A stretch of DNA of 64,000 nt from an uncultured Sunxiuqinia sp. (GCF_963678245.1 NZ_OY782767.1:496001-560000), one strand, 5' to 3'. Positions 45,453 to 55,068 are shown, numbered from the stretch's first letter. The notes: generated by a model from the letters alone, not told the origin. Made by a program: numbers and translations.

Positions 45453-47450
45453 ATGAATAGAAGAATTCAGCTTGAAAAACTAATTGTCGTTTTGATCATT
45501 ATAGGCGGGTTTGCCTTAAATGTAAGAGGGCAAGCAAGATTCAATTCGCTTCCATGGCGAATGAGTACAGCATACAATAAATATCTGATACGTGAAGTTC
45601 ATCGTCAATATTCAGGTCGGGAACTTCATTTTAGAGAGGCGTCTGCATCAAAGGCTTCTATGATTAAATATCGGGATGAATGTATTGAACGATACAAAAA
45701 AATTATTGGCAATTTTCCTGAGAAGGCAGCTTTAAACGCCCAAATTATAGGAAGCTCACAGTATGATGGTTTTCGTATTGAAAAAATCATCTTTGAAAGT
45801 ATTCCCAATCGATTTGTAACCGCCAATATGTATTTGCCAGATGGTGATGGCCCATTTGCGGCGGTGGTTAAACTTTGTGGTCATGGATTGGGCGGTAAAA
45901 TACCTGCATCGCAAGCAGCTATCCTTTGTGCTAGGAATGGAATTGCCACCTTGGTTGTCGATCCGATTGGTCAGGGCGAGCGAATACAGTTTGTGGATGC
46001 AGACAGCAAGGCACAAACGCGTGGTGCAACAACCGAACATACCTTGCTGAACAGTGGAGCCAATTTACTGGGGGCCAGCCTGGCAGCTTATGAGTTTTGG
46101 GATAATCACAGGGCCGTCGATTACTTGGTTAGCCGCACTGATATTGATAAAACACGGATTGGTGCGTTTGGTAGTTCGGGTGGCGGCACTCAAACCAGTT
46201 ACCTGGTTGGGCTGGACGACCGTATTCAGGTTGCTACTGTTTGCAGCTACTTCTCAAAAAGAGAAAGGGTGTTGGAGTTGGATGGCCCATCCGACGGATG
46301 TCAGCACATTCCATACGAAGGAAGGGAACAATTGGAAATCGCTGACTTTGTGTTGATGATGGCTCCAAAGCCGGTTCTCATTATGTCGGGGAAATATGAT
46401 TTTGTTGACTACTGGGGAGCCACTCAAGCGTTTGATGAACTCAAATTAGCCTATACTGCGCTGGAAGTTCCTGAAAAAGTTAGTTTATTTACAATTGAAA
46501 ACGGACATGGAATGCCAAAACCCAAGCGAGAAGCAATGGTTAGCTGGTTTCGCCGATGGATGTTTCAGGATACGATAGCGGTGAAAGAGACTGATCAGCC
46601 CAATATTCCCGCGGCTGATTTACAATGCACTCCGACAGGGCAAGTTATCACTTCCATCTCTGGCAATGTCTCCATTCCTGAATATCATTTAAAGTTGGCC
46701 AACGAATATGAGGCTGAGCGAGACGATTTTCTTCAGAAATATAATGCAGAAGTCAGTCAAAAGGTAATGGAAATCCTCGGCATCAGTTTGCCCAATGAAG
46801 AAATTGAGGTGGAACAAACCGGCTTGATTAATAGTCGAAATTACGATCTGATCAAGTATCAGATTGTGCGTAGAGGGCAAATGCCTATTCCTTGCATCGT
46901 TGTTAAACCCGAAACAATAGATCCGGAAAGTCCGGTTGTTCTTTATTTGAACGAAGGGGGTAAAAATGAAATTTTGAGCGATGAAACCACCCTCAGTTCA
47001 TTTGTCAATCAACATCAGATATTGATATGTGCTGATTTGCGTGGATTTGGCGAAACTGCCGATCCTCTTTCTTTAAACGATACAAAATACTGGAATCGCG
47101 AATATCGAAATGCGATGACTAGCATGCATATTGGCAAGCCAATTGTTGGTCAGCGAGTAATTGACATTTTCTCATTGCTTGATTTTTGCAAGTCTAACTC
47201 TTTGTTGGCCAGTCATCCGGTTCAGCTAAAAGCGAATGGAGGCTACGGGCCTGCTGCTATTCATGCAACGTTTCTTGATTCGCGAATTGAAAATACTGAG
47301 GTGTTTAGATCGGTGAAATCATATGTTGAATATCTTGAAAATACAATGCAACGCGATGTTTATTCAAATGTTTTATATGGTGTTTTGAACTACTATGATT
47401 TAGCTGATTTGATTAAGCTCTCGGGCGGACGAACCAGGTTTATTGATTGA
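45453..47450 (+). CDS. Secreted tandem alpha/beta-hydrolase (acetyl esterase-like)
   Basis: A 665-residue secreted protein with two alpha/beta-hydrolase domains. The first (about 50-380) has the complete catalytic set: nucleophile in IGAFGSSGGGTQ (S242), acid in SGKYDFVDYWG (about D315) and His in ENGHGMPK (about 351). The second (about 430-660) shows the strands VVLYLNEGG and LICADLRGFGETADP. Its nucleophile elbow reads KANGGYGPAAIHA (about residue 593), with no Ser, so it is probably inactive. The family resembles acetyl xylan/pectin esterases. In this locus it would remove acetyl or other esters that block the lyases. Confidence 0.85.
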   Translation: MNRRIQLEKLIVVLIIIGGFALNVRGQARFNSLPWRMSTAYNKYLIREVHRQYSGRELHFREASASKASMIKYRDECIERYKKIIGNFPEKAALNAQIIGSSQYDGFRIEKIIFESIPNRFVTANMYLPDGDGPFAAVVKLCGHGLGGKIPASQAAILCARNGIATLVVDPIGQGERIQFVDADSKAQTRGATTEHTLLNSGANLLGASLAAYEFWDNHRAVDYLVSRTDIDKTRIGAFGSSGGGTQTSYLVGLDDRIQVATVCSYFSKRERVLELDGPSDGCQHIPYEGREQLEIADFVLMMAPKPVLIMSGKYDFVDYWGATQAFDELKLAYTALEVPEKVSLFTIENGHGMPKPKREAMVSWFRRWMFQDTIAVKETDQPNIPAADLQCTPTGQVITSISGNVSIPEYHLKLANEYEAERDDFLQKYNAEVSQKVMEILGISLPNEEIEVEQTGLINSRNYDLIKYQIVRRGQMPIPCIVVKPETIDPESPVVLYLNEGGKNEILSDETTLSSFVNQHQILICADLRGFGETADPLSLNDTKYWNREYRNAMTSMHIGKPIVGQRVIDIFSLLDFCKSNSLLASHPVQLKANGGYGPAAIHATFLDSRIENTEVFRSVKSYVEYLENTMQRDVYSNVLYGVLNYYDLADLIKLSGGRTRFID

Positions 47451-47521
47451 CGGACATAAACGTCGAATCGTTATCACGACTATTAGATGATTAAAAAAAA
47501 CAAAAATTAAACCTTGGTAAA

Positions 47522-49045
47522 ATGAAATGGAATACACTTTTACTTCTGGTAGCATTGATGGGGACTTTCTTATTTTGCAGTCAGTCAACTCAAAAGGAAA
47601 AGAATGATCAAATGGAAGAGGGGAGTTATTACGAAAATCCGGTTTTAGGAGGTGATTATCCTGATCCGTCAGTTGTTCGGGTGGGCGATGATTTTTACAT
47701 GACTCATTCATCATTTGATTATTATCCGGGATTGTTAGTCTGGCATTCAACAGATCTGATTCATTGGAAAAGAATCAGTCATGCGCTGACAGCATATGTC
47801 GGCTCTGTTTGGGCTCCGGATTTAATAGAGCATGAGGGCAAATATTATATCTACTTTCCAGCAGGTGGAACGAACTGGGTAGTTACAGCATCTTCGCCCG
47901 AAGGTCCGTGGTCTGAACCAATCGACTTAAAATTGCCGGGCTTTATTGATCCGGGTCATGTTGTCGGACCAGATGGCAATCGTTATTTATGTCTATCGAA
48001 AGGGTATGTTGTAAAACTGACAGATAATGGTTTAGCAACCGAGGGTGATCCGGTACATAATTATGACGGATGGGAATTTCCCGCCAGTTGGAGTACCGAG
48101 TGCTTTTGCCTGGAGTCTCCGAAATCAACGGTGAAAGATGGTTATTATCATTTAATTACCGCCGAAGGAGGAACTGCCGGTCCTGCAACTTCACACATGG
48201 TTGTTTCTGCTCGCGCCAAATCTCCTTTTGGACCATTCGAAAATTCACCGTATAATCCAATTGCGCATACTGAAAGTCGGTCAGAAAGATGGTGGAGCCA
48301 GGGACATGGCACATTAGTTGACGATGCTGAAGGAAATTGGTGGATGATATATCATGGCTACGAAAAGCACTTTCATACATTGGGCCGTCAAACACTTATG
48401 CTACCTATTGAATGGACGGAGGACAATTGGTTTCGAGTTCCGGAAGGTGTAAATAGTGCCGATAAAATTCAACTACCGGCCGGTGACGAATCAGCAGATG
48501 GAACAGGGTTGTCTGATGATTTTAATCGTGATACACTCGGCTTACAATGGCAGTTTTTTAAGTTGTATGAGCCTGGTCGTGTTCGCTTGCTTGGTGGTGA
48601 ACTGGTATTGAGAGCAGCAGGTAATTCCTTTGATGAGAGTTCGCCATTGTTGGTCAATTCATCCGATCGTAAATATGAGGTTCAGGTTGAATACACGATT
48701 GATGAAGGTGTAACTGCTGGCCTTTGCTTGTTTTATAATGAGAAAGGAAATATGCGTATTGCTGTGAATGAAGATCGATTTACGGTTTACAATCAGAGAA
48801 ATGCAAAAATACGAGAAGAGAACACCTTGGGGAATCATGGTTATTTGAGAATCCTATTTGATGAAAATGAAGTCAGCTTTTATTTCAGTGCTGATGGGCA
48901 GCAATGGAACAGAGTTGAGCGTACCCTTGAAGTCAGCGGTTTCAACCACAACGTATTTGGCGAGTTTCTTAGCCTTCGTGCCGGATTATATGCATTTGGC
49001 AAAGGTCAGGTACGTTTTGATAATTTTATTTATAACCAACTATAA
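47522..49045 (+). CDS. GH43-family glycosidase (arabinosidase/xylosidase type)
   Basis: A 507-residue five-bladed beta-propeller enzyme with a likely lipoprotein signal (ALMGTFLFCSQS). The catalytic residues fit the GH43 pattern: general base in GGDYPDPSVVRVGDDFYMT (about D46), pKa-modulating Asp in GFIDPGHVVGPDG, and acid Glu in STECFCLESP or TAEGGTAGP. The C-terminal 200 residues are a concanavalin-like domain (FNRDTLGLQWQFFKL, VEYTIDEGVTAGLCLFY) common in GH43 xylosidases. It probably trims arabinose or xylose from pectin side chains; the exact sugar is not determinable. Confidence 0.92.
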   Translation: MKWNTLLLLVALMGTFLFCSQSTQKEKNDQMEEGSYYENPVLGGDYPDPSVVRVGDDFYMTHSSFDYYPGLLVWHSTDLIHWKRISHALTAYVGSVWAPDLIEHEGKYYIYFPAGGTNWVVTASSPEGPWSEPIDLKLPGFIDPGHVVGPDGNRYLCLSKGYVVKLTDNGLATEGDPVHNYDGWEFPASWSTECFCLESPKSTVKDGYYHLITAEGGTAGPATSHMVVSARAKSPFGPFENSPYNPIAHTESRSERWWSQGHGTLVDDAEGNWWMIYHGYEKHFHTLGRQTLMLPIEWTEDNWFRVPEGVNSADKIQLPAGDESADGTGLSDDFNRDTLGLQWQFFKLYEPGRVRLLGGELVLRAAGNSFDESSPLLVNSSDRKYEVQVEYTIDEGVTAGLCLFYNEKGNMRIAVNEDRFTVYNQRNAKIREENTLGNHGYLRILFDENEVSFYFSADGQQWNRVERTLEVSGFNHNVFGEFLSLRAGLYAFGKGQVRFDNFIYNQL

Positions 49046-49056
49046 GAGTTTGAAAT

Positions 49057-50229
49057 ATGAAAGTTGTTTTGGTTTTTCTATTATTAATTGGGAGTTTATC
49101 TTACGCATCAAAACAGGATAAAAATGAAAAAGGGGCCTTTGATCTGCTTCCTTTTCGAAGCAGCAGCGGTCATTGGTACGGTATAAAAGATAAAGAAAAC
49201 ATCATTAATCCGTTGCCTGACCAGAAACGGTACGACGATATTCAAATTACAGAGATTGCTGATAATATGCTGCTTTATCAGCGTGAAAACGGTGGATGGC
49301 CTAAAAATTACGATATGCAGGCTATTTTAACAGAAGAACAAAAACACCGCTTGTTGGAAACCAAGGATGAACTCCACACGACATTCGACAATGGAACATC
49401 GTATACGCAGGTCGATTATTTGGCTAAAGTTTATACGGCAACAGAAATAAAAAAATATAAAGAGGCTTGTATAGATGGGTTTCAATTTATTTTGGATGCG
49501 CAATACGATAATGGGGGCTGGCCTCAGTATTATCCTTTGCAAGATAATTATAGCCGCCATATTACCTTTAACGATGGCGCATACCTTGGAATTATGAACC
49601 TTTTAAAGAAGGTGGTCAATGATAACTCCGATTTCGAGTTTATCGAAGGAGCAATGAGGAAACAGATTGAAACAGCTTATAAAAAGGGGCTTGAATGTAT
49701 TTTGGATTGTCAGATTGTTGATCAGGGCAGGTTGACGGCCTGGTGCCAGCAGCATGACGAGGTGACCCTCGAACCTGCATGGGCAAGGGCTTTTGAACCA
49801 CCATCCATTTGCAATGGTGAAAGTGTTTCGATTGTTCTTTTGCTAATGGATATTGAAAATCCGGATCAGGAAGTTATCAATGCAATTCAAGGTGCTGTAA
49901 AATGGTTTGCCGATTCTAAAATATATAATACACGTGTTGAAACATTCGATGCCCCCGCGATGGAATCAAAATACAAAACGATTACGAAAGATCGAAGAGT
50001 GGTTCATGATCCCACTGCTCCGCCTATTTGGACACGCTATTACGAGTTGGAAACAGAGCGACCTTTGTTTTGCGATCGAAATAGTGAATTTCTTTATTCC
50101 ATGGCTGAGGTAAGTCGCGAACGACGTGTTGGATACGCGTGGTATATCGATGCACCACAACGTGCGTTAAACAAGTATCCGAAATGGCTTGAGCGAGTAA
50201 GAAATGCCGAAAATGTGCTAGAGGAATAA
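49057..50229 (+). CDS. Pectate lyase, PL10 family
   Basis: A 390-residue secreted enzyme with signal peptide MKVVLVFLLLIGSLSYAS. Strong PL10 signatures are NGGWPKNYDMQ, TFDNGTSYTQVDYLAKVY, NGGWPQYYPLQDNYSRHITF with NDGAY, TAWCQQHDEVTLEPAWARAF with EPPS, and WTRYYELETERPLFCDRNSE. The complete set and typical length indicate an active calcium-dependent lyase cleaving polygalacturonate by beta-elimination. It is the last gene of the pectin locus, 11 bases after the GH43 gene, and is followed by a terminator. Confidence 0.94.
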   Translation: MKVVLVFLLLIGSLSYASKQDKNEKGAFDLLPFRSSSGHWYGIKDKENIINPLPDQKRYDDIQITEIADNMLLYQRENGGWPKNYDMQAILTEEQKHRLLETKDELHTTFDNGTSYTQVDYLAKVYTATEIKKYKEACIDGFQFILDAQYDNGGWPQYYPLQDNYSRHITFNDGAYLGIMNLLKKVVNDNSDFEFIEGAMRKQIETAYKKGLECILDCQIVDQGRLTAWCQQHDEVTLEPAWARAFEPPSICNGESVSIVLLLMDIENPDQEVINAIQGAVKWFADSKIYNTRVETFDAPAMESKYKTITKDRRVVHDPTAPPIWTRYYELETERPLFCDRNSEFLYSMAEVSRERRVGYAWYIDAPQRALNKYPKWLERVRNAENVLEE

Positions 50230-50307
50230 ATCTGGAGTGTTATTTTTTTTATAATGCCATTTATTGAGAGGGATTGATAATTGACATTTCTCAATAGTGA
50301 ATAATTA

Positions 50308-50339
50308 AAGTTCATCCGATTCAGGGTGAACTTTTTTTT
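50308..50339 (+). terminator. Intrinsic terminator of the pectin locus
   Basis: AAGTTCATCC (50308-50317) and GGGTGAACTT (50324-50333) form a 10-bp stem with one G-U pair, followed by T to 50339. It marks the boundary between the pectin locus and the redox cluster. Confidence 0.88.
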
Positions 50340-50383
50340 GTACGCTGATAATAAGTCATATAGTTGATTTAAAGAAACATAAT

Positions 50384-50397
50384 ACTTGTTAACAAGT
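50384..50397. promoter_or_regulatory. 14-bp perfect palindrome, candidate operator of the redox cluster
   Basis: ACTTGTTAACAAGT is a perfect dyad, located about 60 bases before the -7 box of the first PQQ-like gene. Its size and place suggest a transcription-factor site. No regulator gene is adjacent. Confidence 0.45.
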
Positions 50398-50457
50398 GTA
50401 ACTATTTAGAACCTTGTTAAATTCAACCTATGTATGTGTAATCTGGCTTTTCCTTAA

Positions 50458-50465
50458 TAAATTTG
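50458..50465 (+). promoter_or_regulatory. Candidate -7 promoter box of the redox cluster
   Basis: TAAATTTG matches TAnnTTTG exactly and lies 29 bases before the ATG at 50495. A -33 element is not clear. Confidence 0.5.
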
Positions 50466-50494
50466 GAATCAATTGAAAAACCAACTTTTAAACA

Positions 50495-51709
50495 ATGAAA
50501 AATCAACTAGCAGTACTTTTTATTTTGTTTCTTTTCAATCTTTCCTGTTTTGCTCAACAGCCGACTCAATGGCGTGGGGAAAATTCGGAAGCTAAATACC
50601 CAGCTCCTAATTTATTGTCAGAATGGCCTGCTGAAGGCCCCGAAGTTCTTTGGCATTACGACGAGCTGGGCGATGGCTTTTCCAGTCCTGTTTTTGTGAA
50701 TAATAAAATATACTGCACCGGTATGGAAGTTGAAATTGGCTATTTAAATATTTTCAGTGAAGACGGAGCTTTTCTGAAAAAGATCAAATATGGGAAAGAG
50801 TTTGATGTCAGTTATCCGGGCTCACGTCCTACACCAACCATTGTGGACGATTTGGCATATATTTCATCGGGCTACGGTGAATTGGTTTGTCTGGACTTAA
50901 ATTCAGGAGAAATCAAATGGAGCAAAAAGATTGACGATGATTTTGGTTCCGAAAATCTTCGTTTTGGTTTTACTGAGTCTGTTGTTGTTGACGGAGAGAA
51001 AGTATATTTCACGCCCGGTGGAGAAGAATTCAATATGGTTGCCTTGAACCGTATGAATGGAGATTTGATTTGGAAAAGCGCTGGAAAAGGTAAACTTTCA
51101 GCTTATTGTACGCCGAAATTGGTCAAGTTGTCTCAACGTCAGATTCTGGTGACTCACACCGGAGATCAGATTGTTGCTTTTGATACAAATAATGGGGAAT
51201 TTTTATGGAGTTACCCTCACCCTAATCAATACAATATCCACCCAAATACACCAATTTACGAAAACGGAGCACTTTTTTGCTTTAGCGGTTACGGACAGGG
51301 ATGTGTTAAATTGTCTCTAAGTGAAGACGGATCGTCTGTTACCAAAGCGTGGAGTACGGAGAAGATGGACAACCAGATGGGAGGAGCTATGATTGTTGAT
51401 GGCTATGTTTACGGATCCGGTCATAAGTCACGTGGATGGTATTGTCTGTATTACCAAACAGGTGAAGAAAAATGGAATTCAACAGAAATTGGGAATGGCG
51501 TAATAATTATGGCTGCCGATAAATTCATTTTATATTCGGATCGCGGCCAACTGGCATTGGTTAATCCAAGTACTGAGAAACTAGATCTAATTTCTGAAAC
51601 TAAAGTTGAGCTTGGGTCGGCACAACATTGGGCTCATCCGGTGGTACATAATGGCATTTTGTATGTTCGGCATGGAAAATCGCTCATAGCCTATAAAATA
51701 TCCGCGTAG
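50495..51709 (+). CDS. Secreted PQQ-like beta-propeller protein 1
   Basis: A 404-residue protein with a signal peptide (FILFLFNLSCFAQQ) and a PQQ/BamB-like eight-bladed propeller. The Trp-docking repeats are evident (GSGHKSRGWYCLYYQTGEEK; LVCLDLNSGEIKWSKKI; MVALNRMNGDLIWKSAGKG). It opens with TQWRGENSEAKYPAPN and ends HWAHPVVHNGILYVRHGKSL, an ending shared with the next gene. Such propellers in Bacteroidota are often called PQQ-binding-like, but no PQQ-enzyme active-site Cys pair or calcium ligands are seen. It is therefore a structural relative of unknown ligand. Confidence 0.88.
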   Translation: MKNQLAVLFILFLFNLSCFAQQPTQWRGENSEAKYPAPNLLSEWPAEGPEVLWHYDELGDGFSSPVFVNNKIYCTGMEVEIGYLNIFSEDGAFLKKIKYGKEFDVSYPGSRPTPTIVDDLAYISSGYGELVCLDLNSGEIKWSKKIDDDFGSENLRFGFTESVVVDGEKVYFTPGGEEFNMVALNRMNGDLIWKSAGKGKLSAYCTPKLVKLSQRQILVTHTGDQIVAFDTNNGEFLWSYPHPNQYNIHPNTPIYENGALFCFSGYGQGCVKLSLSEDGSSVTKAWSTEKMDNQMGGAMIVDGYVYGSGHKSRGWYCLYYQTGEEKWNSTEIGNGVIIMAADKFILYSDRGQLALVNPSTEKLDLISETKVELGSAQHWAHPVVHNGILYVRHGKSLIAYKISA

Positions 51710-51894
51710 CCTTTCTGGTATGGAGTACTAGTTTAACCAAGTAAAATAAAGCAAAAAGACAGATGAAACGACCATGATCAAAATTTCGCTCACACAGGAG
51801 GATAATTAATTGGGAGTTCCATGCGTCGTGTACGAAATAAAAGCACTACAGTGAAGTACGGAAGTTGCACGAACTTAAATTGAAAAATATAAAC

Positions 51895-53142
51895 ATGAAA
51901 AAAATAGTCCTCATTCAATTAATTCTATGTTTTGGCTTGTTGGTGAACGCGCAGATTTTTCAATTTCGAGGTTCGAACCGAGATGGCAAATTTACCGATA
52001 CTGAGCTTTTGAAAGAATGGCCCGAAGCAGGCCCCGATTTGCTGCTGGAATTTGAAGGAATAGGAAAAGGATTCTCTTCGGCCGTTTCTAATGGAGAATA
52101 CATTTATGTCTCGGGTATGATTGATACGCTGGACTACCTGACCTGTATCGATTTTGAAGGCAATCAGAAATGGCAGGTAGCCTATGGTGAATCCTGGAAA
52201 AAATCATTTCCAGACACAAGAAGTACGCCAACTATAGAAGGCGATCGTATTTACGCAATTAGTGGGATCGGCGAGCTGGTTTGTTTGAATGCTGAAACCG
52301 GAGAGATTAACTGGAAAGTGAATGTCGATCGCGATTATTACTCAGAATGGCACATTTGGGGCGTTTCTGAATCTCCCCTGGTTGTTGATGATAAAGTGAT
52401 TTGTACGCCGGGTGGAAATGAAACTTCTGTTGTTGCTTTTGATAAAATAACAGGCGAAGAGGTATGGAAAACAGAAAGTGTTGGTGGACAAAGGGCTTAT
52501 GCGTCGGCAACGACATACAATTACAACGGCCAACAGTATGTATTAGCAGTTACCGCTACCCACCTCATCATGTTAGATCCGTCAACTGGCGAAGTGAAAA
52601 TAACTTACAAATACTATGAGCACGATAAGTGGTCAGATCAACCAGGCCTGATTTGGACGAATGTTCCCCTGTCTAAAAACAATGAGATATTCTTGTCGAT
52701 GGGCTACGATTATCCAGCTAAAATGCTCAGGATAAACGCAGAGGCATCGGATTTTGAGGAAGTGTATACCGACACCATTTTTGATAATCACCACCATGGA
52801 ATGATCGAACTGGATGGTTTTATCTATGGATCAAACTGGGAAAATAACCGAAAGGGAAACTGGCTATGTAAAAATTGGGATACCGGAGAACTTACTTACG
52901 ATACGACCTGGCACACCAAAGGCGCATTGATTTATGCCGATGGTTTGCTGTACATTTATGAAGAACAACGTGGAAATGTGGCGCTGGTAAAACCGGATCC
53001 TGCAGGTTTTGATGTCATCAGTTCCTTCAGGATTGAGAAAGGAGCCGGTCCGCATTGGGCTCATCCTTTCATCAACGATGGCAAGCTTTTTCTGCGTCAT
53101 GGCAATGTATTGATGGTTTATAATATAAAAGCTGAAGTGTGA
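51895..53142 (+). CDS. Secreted PQQ-like beta-propeller protein 2
   Basis: A 415-residue paralogue of the preceding protein, with the start placed at the ATG at 51895 before a clear signal peptide (MKKIVLIQLILCFGLLVNAQ). It shares FQFRGSNRDGKF near the N-terminus, LVCLNAETGEINWKVNVD, TPGGNETSVVAFDKITGEEV and the ending PHWAHPFINDGKLFLRHGN. The two genes look like a tandem duplication that has diverged widely. Its function is unknown beyond a presumed periplasmic role next to the Fe-S proteins. It overlaps the third propeller gene by four bases, so the two are probably translated together. Confidence 0.88.
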   Translation: MKKIVLIQLILCFGLLVNAQIFQFRGSNRDGKFTDTELLKEWPEAGPDLLLEFEGIGKGFSSAVSNGEYIYVSGMIDTLDYLTCIDFEGNQKWQVAYGESWKKSFPDTRSTPTIEGDRIYAISGIGELVCLNAETGEINWKVNVDRDYYSEWHIWGVSESPLVVDDKVICTPGGNETSVVAFDKITGEEVWKTESVGGQRAYASATTYNYNGQQYVLAVTATHLIMLDPSTGEVKITYKYYEHDKWSDQPGLIWTNVPLSKNNEIFLSMGYDYPAKMLRINAEASDFEEVYTDTIFDNHHHGMIELDGFIYGSNWENNRKGNWLCKNWDTGELTYDTTWHTKGALIYADGLLYIYEEQRGNVALVKPDPAGFDVISSFRIEKGAGPHWAHPFINDGKLFLRHGNVLMVYNIKAEV

Positions 53143-54560
53143 AGCGAATTTTGATAAATTCTTTGGTTGGTTTGGTGGCGATAGTTGGACTAACGGCGTT
53201 TGTTTTTTGGTTGTCAAAAGATCCGACAGACGATCTTCAGGTAAGCATGCCTGGTGCTGATAACCGGCAGGCCGGAAGTTTGATCAAGGAGATTATCCGC
53301 ATCGGAGAAAATTTCAACTTTTTTGGACACGATGCCCCGGAAATGGATGGCACTTGGCCTCGATTTCGGGGAGAAAATTTTGATAATATCGTTTCTGAAA
53401 AGCAAAACCTGAAAGATTCGTGGACACCCGAAGAGCCGGAAGTGTTATGGACATTAGAGTTGGGCGAAGGGCATGCCGGCCCTGCAATTTACAAAGGGGA
53501 AGTCTATTTGCTTGATTATGATGAAGAAGCACGCGAAGATGCACTCCGCTGCTTTTCATTAGCTGATGGACAGGAAATTTGGCGACGCTCTTACGGTGTG
53601 CATGTGAAACGAAATCATGGAATGTCCCGCACAGTTCCAACGGTCACTGAAGATTATGTGATCACGATCGGCCCGCGTTGTCATGTGATGTGTGTTGAGC
53701 GTGAATCGGGCAATTTCGTTTGGGGCTTGGATATCGTGAAAGAATACGGAACGGAAATCCCACAGTGGTACACCGCACAATGTCCGTTGGTTGATGGAGA
53801 TCAGGTTATTTTGGCTCCCGGGGGAAGTACCATTATGATGGCTGTTGATATTCATTCGGGTGAGAAATTGTGGGAATGTCCAAATACCATGAAGTGGAAG
53901 ATGTCGCATTCATCGATCGTTCCAATGAATTTTAATGGCAGAAGAATGTATGTGTATAGCGCTGATGGAGGCGTTTGCGGAATCGCTGCCGACGGTGAGG
54001 ATGAAGGAACTGTTTTATGGCAATCCAATGCCTGGAACCATTCCGTGGTAGCTCCTTCGCCGGTTGTTTTCGACGATGGACGTATTTTTCTGACAGCAGG
54101 ATATGGAGCTGGTGGCATGATGATTCGTATTGTTCCTCAAGGAGACCAATTCGAAGTAGAAGTTTTAGCCGAATATAAAGCCAAAGAGGGGCTAGCGAGT
54201 GAACAACAAACACCGATCGTTTGGCAAGGGCATCTGTTTGGAATTTTGCCCAAAGATGGTGGAGCTAACCGTAATCAGCTGGTTTGTGTTAGCCCCGATG
54301 ATGTGAAGACAATGGTGTGGACTTCTGGTAAAGAAGCTCGGTTTGGATTAGGACCATACATTATTGCTGACGAGAAAATGTACATTCTGGATGATGATGG
54401 CACACTGACGATGATAAAACCGGATACATCACGATATATTCAATTGGCACAAAAAAAGATTTTGGATGGACATGATGCCTGGGGACCGTTGGCAATTGCA
54501 GATGGTCGACTCTTGATGCGTGATGCAAAAACGATGGTTTGCCTAGATATTGCGGAGTAG
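53139..54560 (+). CDS. Membrane-anchored PQQ-like beta-propeller protein 3
   Basis: A 473-residue propeller protein beginning with GTG, overlapping the previous stop by four bases (GTGA). An N-terminal helix (INSLVGLVAIVGLTAFVFWL) anchors it in the membrane. It then has a linker and the common WPRFRGENFDNIVSE entry motif, GHAGPAIYKGEVYLLDYDEE, MSRTVPTVTEDYVITIGPRC and the final DGHDAWGPLAIADGRLLMRD. It may present the propeller at the outer face of the inner membrane, near the Fe-S proteins encoded downstream. The DUF559 island begins six bases after its stop codon. Confidence 0.88.
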   Translation: MKRILINSLVGLVAIVGLTAFVFWLSKDPTDDLQVSMPGADNRQAGSLIKEIIRIGENFNFFGHDAPEMDGTWPRFRGENFDNIVSEKQNLKDSWTPEEPEVLWTLELGEGHAGPAIYKGEVYLLDYDEEAREDALRCFSLADGQEIWRRSYGVHVKRNHGMSRTVPTVTEDYVITIGPRCHVMCVERESGNFVWGLDIVKEYGTEIPQWYTAQCPLVDGDQVILAPGGSTIMMAVDIHSGEKLWECPNTMKWKMSHSSIVPMNFNGRRMYVYSADGGVCGIAADGEDEGTVLWQSNAWNHSVVAPSPVVFDDGRIFLTAGYGAGGMMIRIVPQGDQFEVEVLAEYKAKEGLASEQQTPIVWQGHLFGILPKDGGANRNQLVCVSPDDVKTMVWTSGKEARFGLGPYIIADEKMYILDDDGTLTMIKPDTSRYIQLAQKKILDGHDAWGPLAIADGRLLMRDAKTMVCLDIAE

Positions 54561-54566
54561 TTTTTT

Positions 54567-54589
54567 ACCCCAAACCCCTGAAGGGGCTT
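54567..54589 (+). repeat. Left inverted repeat of the DUF559 island
   Basis: This arm (ACCCCAAACCCCTGAAGGGG plus CTT) matches the reverse complement of 55043-55068 at all 23 positions, with three one-base gaps. It contains its own short hairpin, CCCC-TGAA-GGGG. It starts six bases after the preceding stop codon. Confidence 0.85.
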
Positions 54590-54600
54590 AAATAAAAAGG

Positions 54601-55014
54601 ATGAATATAAGTGATAATGTTTCGATGTTTTATAACGCTAAGCCTCATATATTTGAAAGAGCCAAGGCTTTGAGGAAATGTATGACTGGTTCGGAACAAA
54701 AGCTTTGGGAGTATTTACGGGGAAGAAAGGTAGGAAATCATCGCTTTCGTGCGCAGCATCCGATTAATATCTTTATTGCGGATTTTTATTGTCATGAGTT
54801 GAAATTGATCATAGAAGTAGATGGAGGTATTCACAGGTCAAAAGAGAATGCAGAATATGATTTGGGAAGAGAAGCAGAGCTGAATGAATGGGGAATAAAA
54901 GTCATTCGATTTACAAATGACGAAATTGAAATGAAAATTTCTGATGTATTGAAGAAAATTGAGGCGATCTGTAAAAGGCGAAAAGTTGAACGATTAAAAA
55001 CAGATTCAATATAA
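54601..55014 (+). CDS. DUF559 endonuclease-like protein, island gene
   Basis: A 137-residue PD-(D/E)XK-superfamily protein of the DUF559 (Vsr-like) type. The hallmark segments are LRKCMTGSEQKLWEYLRGRK, NHRFRAQHPINIFIADFYCH and KLIIEVDGGIHRSKENAEYD, with the acidic residues in IADF and EVD in catalytic positions. It is unrelated to the surrounding redox genes, has the same orientation, and is bracketed by inverted repeats 54567-54589 and 55043-55068. This strongly suggests it arrived as a unit. Such genes recur in Bacteroidota genomes, yet no activity is known to me. It may be a homing-type or repeat-mobilising nuclease. Confidence 0.9.
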   Translation: MNISDNVSMFYNAKPHIFERAKALRKCMTGSEQKLWEYLRGRKVGNHRFRAQHPINIFIADFYCHELKLIIEVDGGIHRSKENAEYDLGREAELNEWGIKVIRFTNDEIEMKISDVLKKIEAICKRRKVERLKTDSI

Positions 55015-55042
55015 GCTGAACCTTAAGTTCGATGCAGGCCGA

Positions 55043-55068
55043 AAGTCCCCTTCAGGGGATTTAGGGGT
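55043..55068 (-). repeat. Right inverted repeat of the DUF559 island
   Basis: Read on the minus strand it is ACCCCTAAATCCCCTGAAGG followed by GGACTT, the inverted copy of 54567-54589 with three one-base insertions. It includes the hairpin CCCC-TTCA-GGGG on the plus strand and lies 28 bases after the DUF559 stop. Confidence 0.85.
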
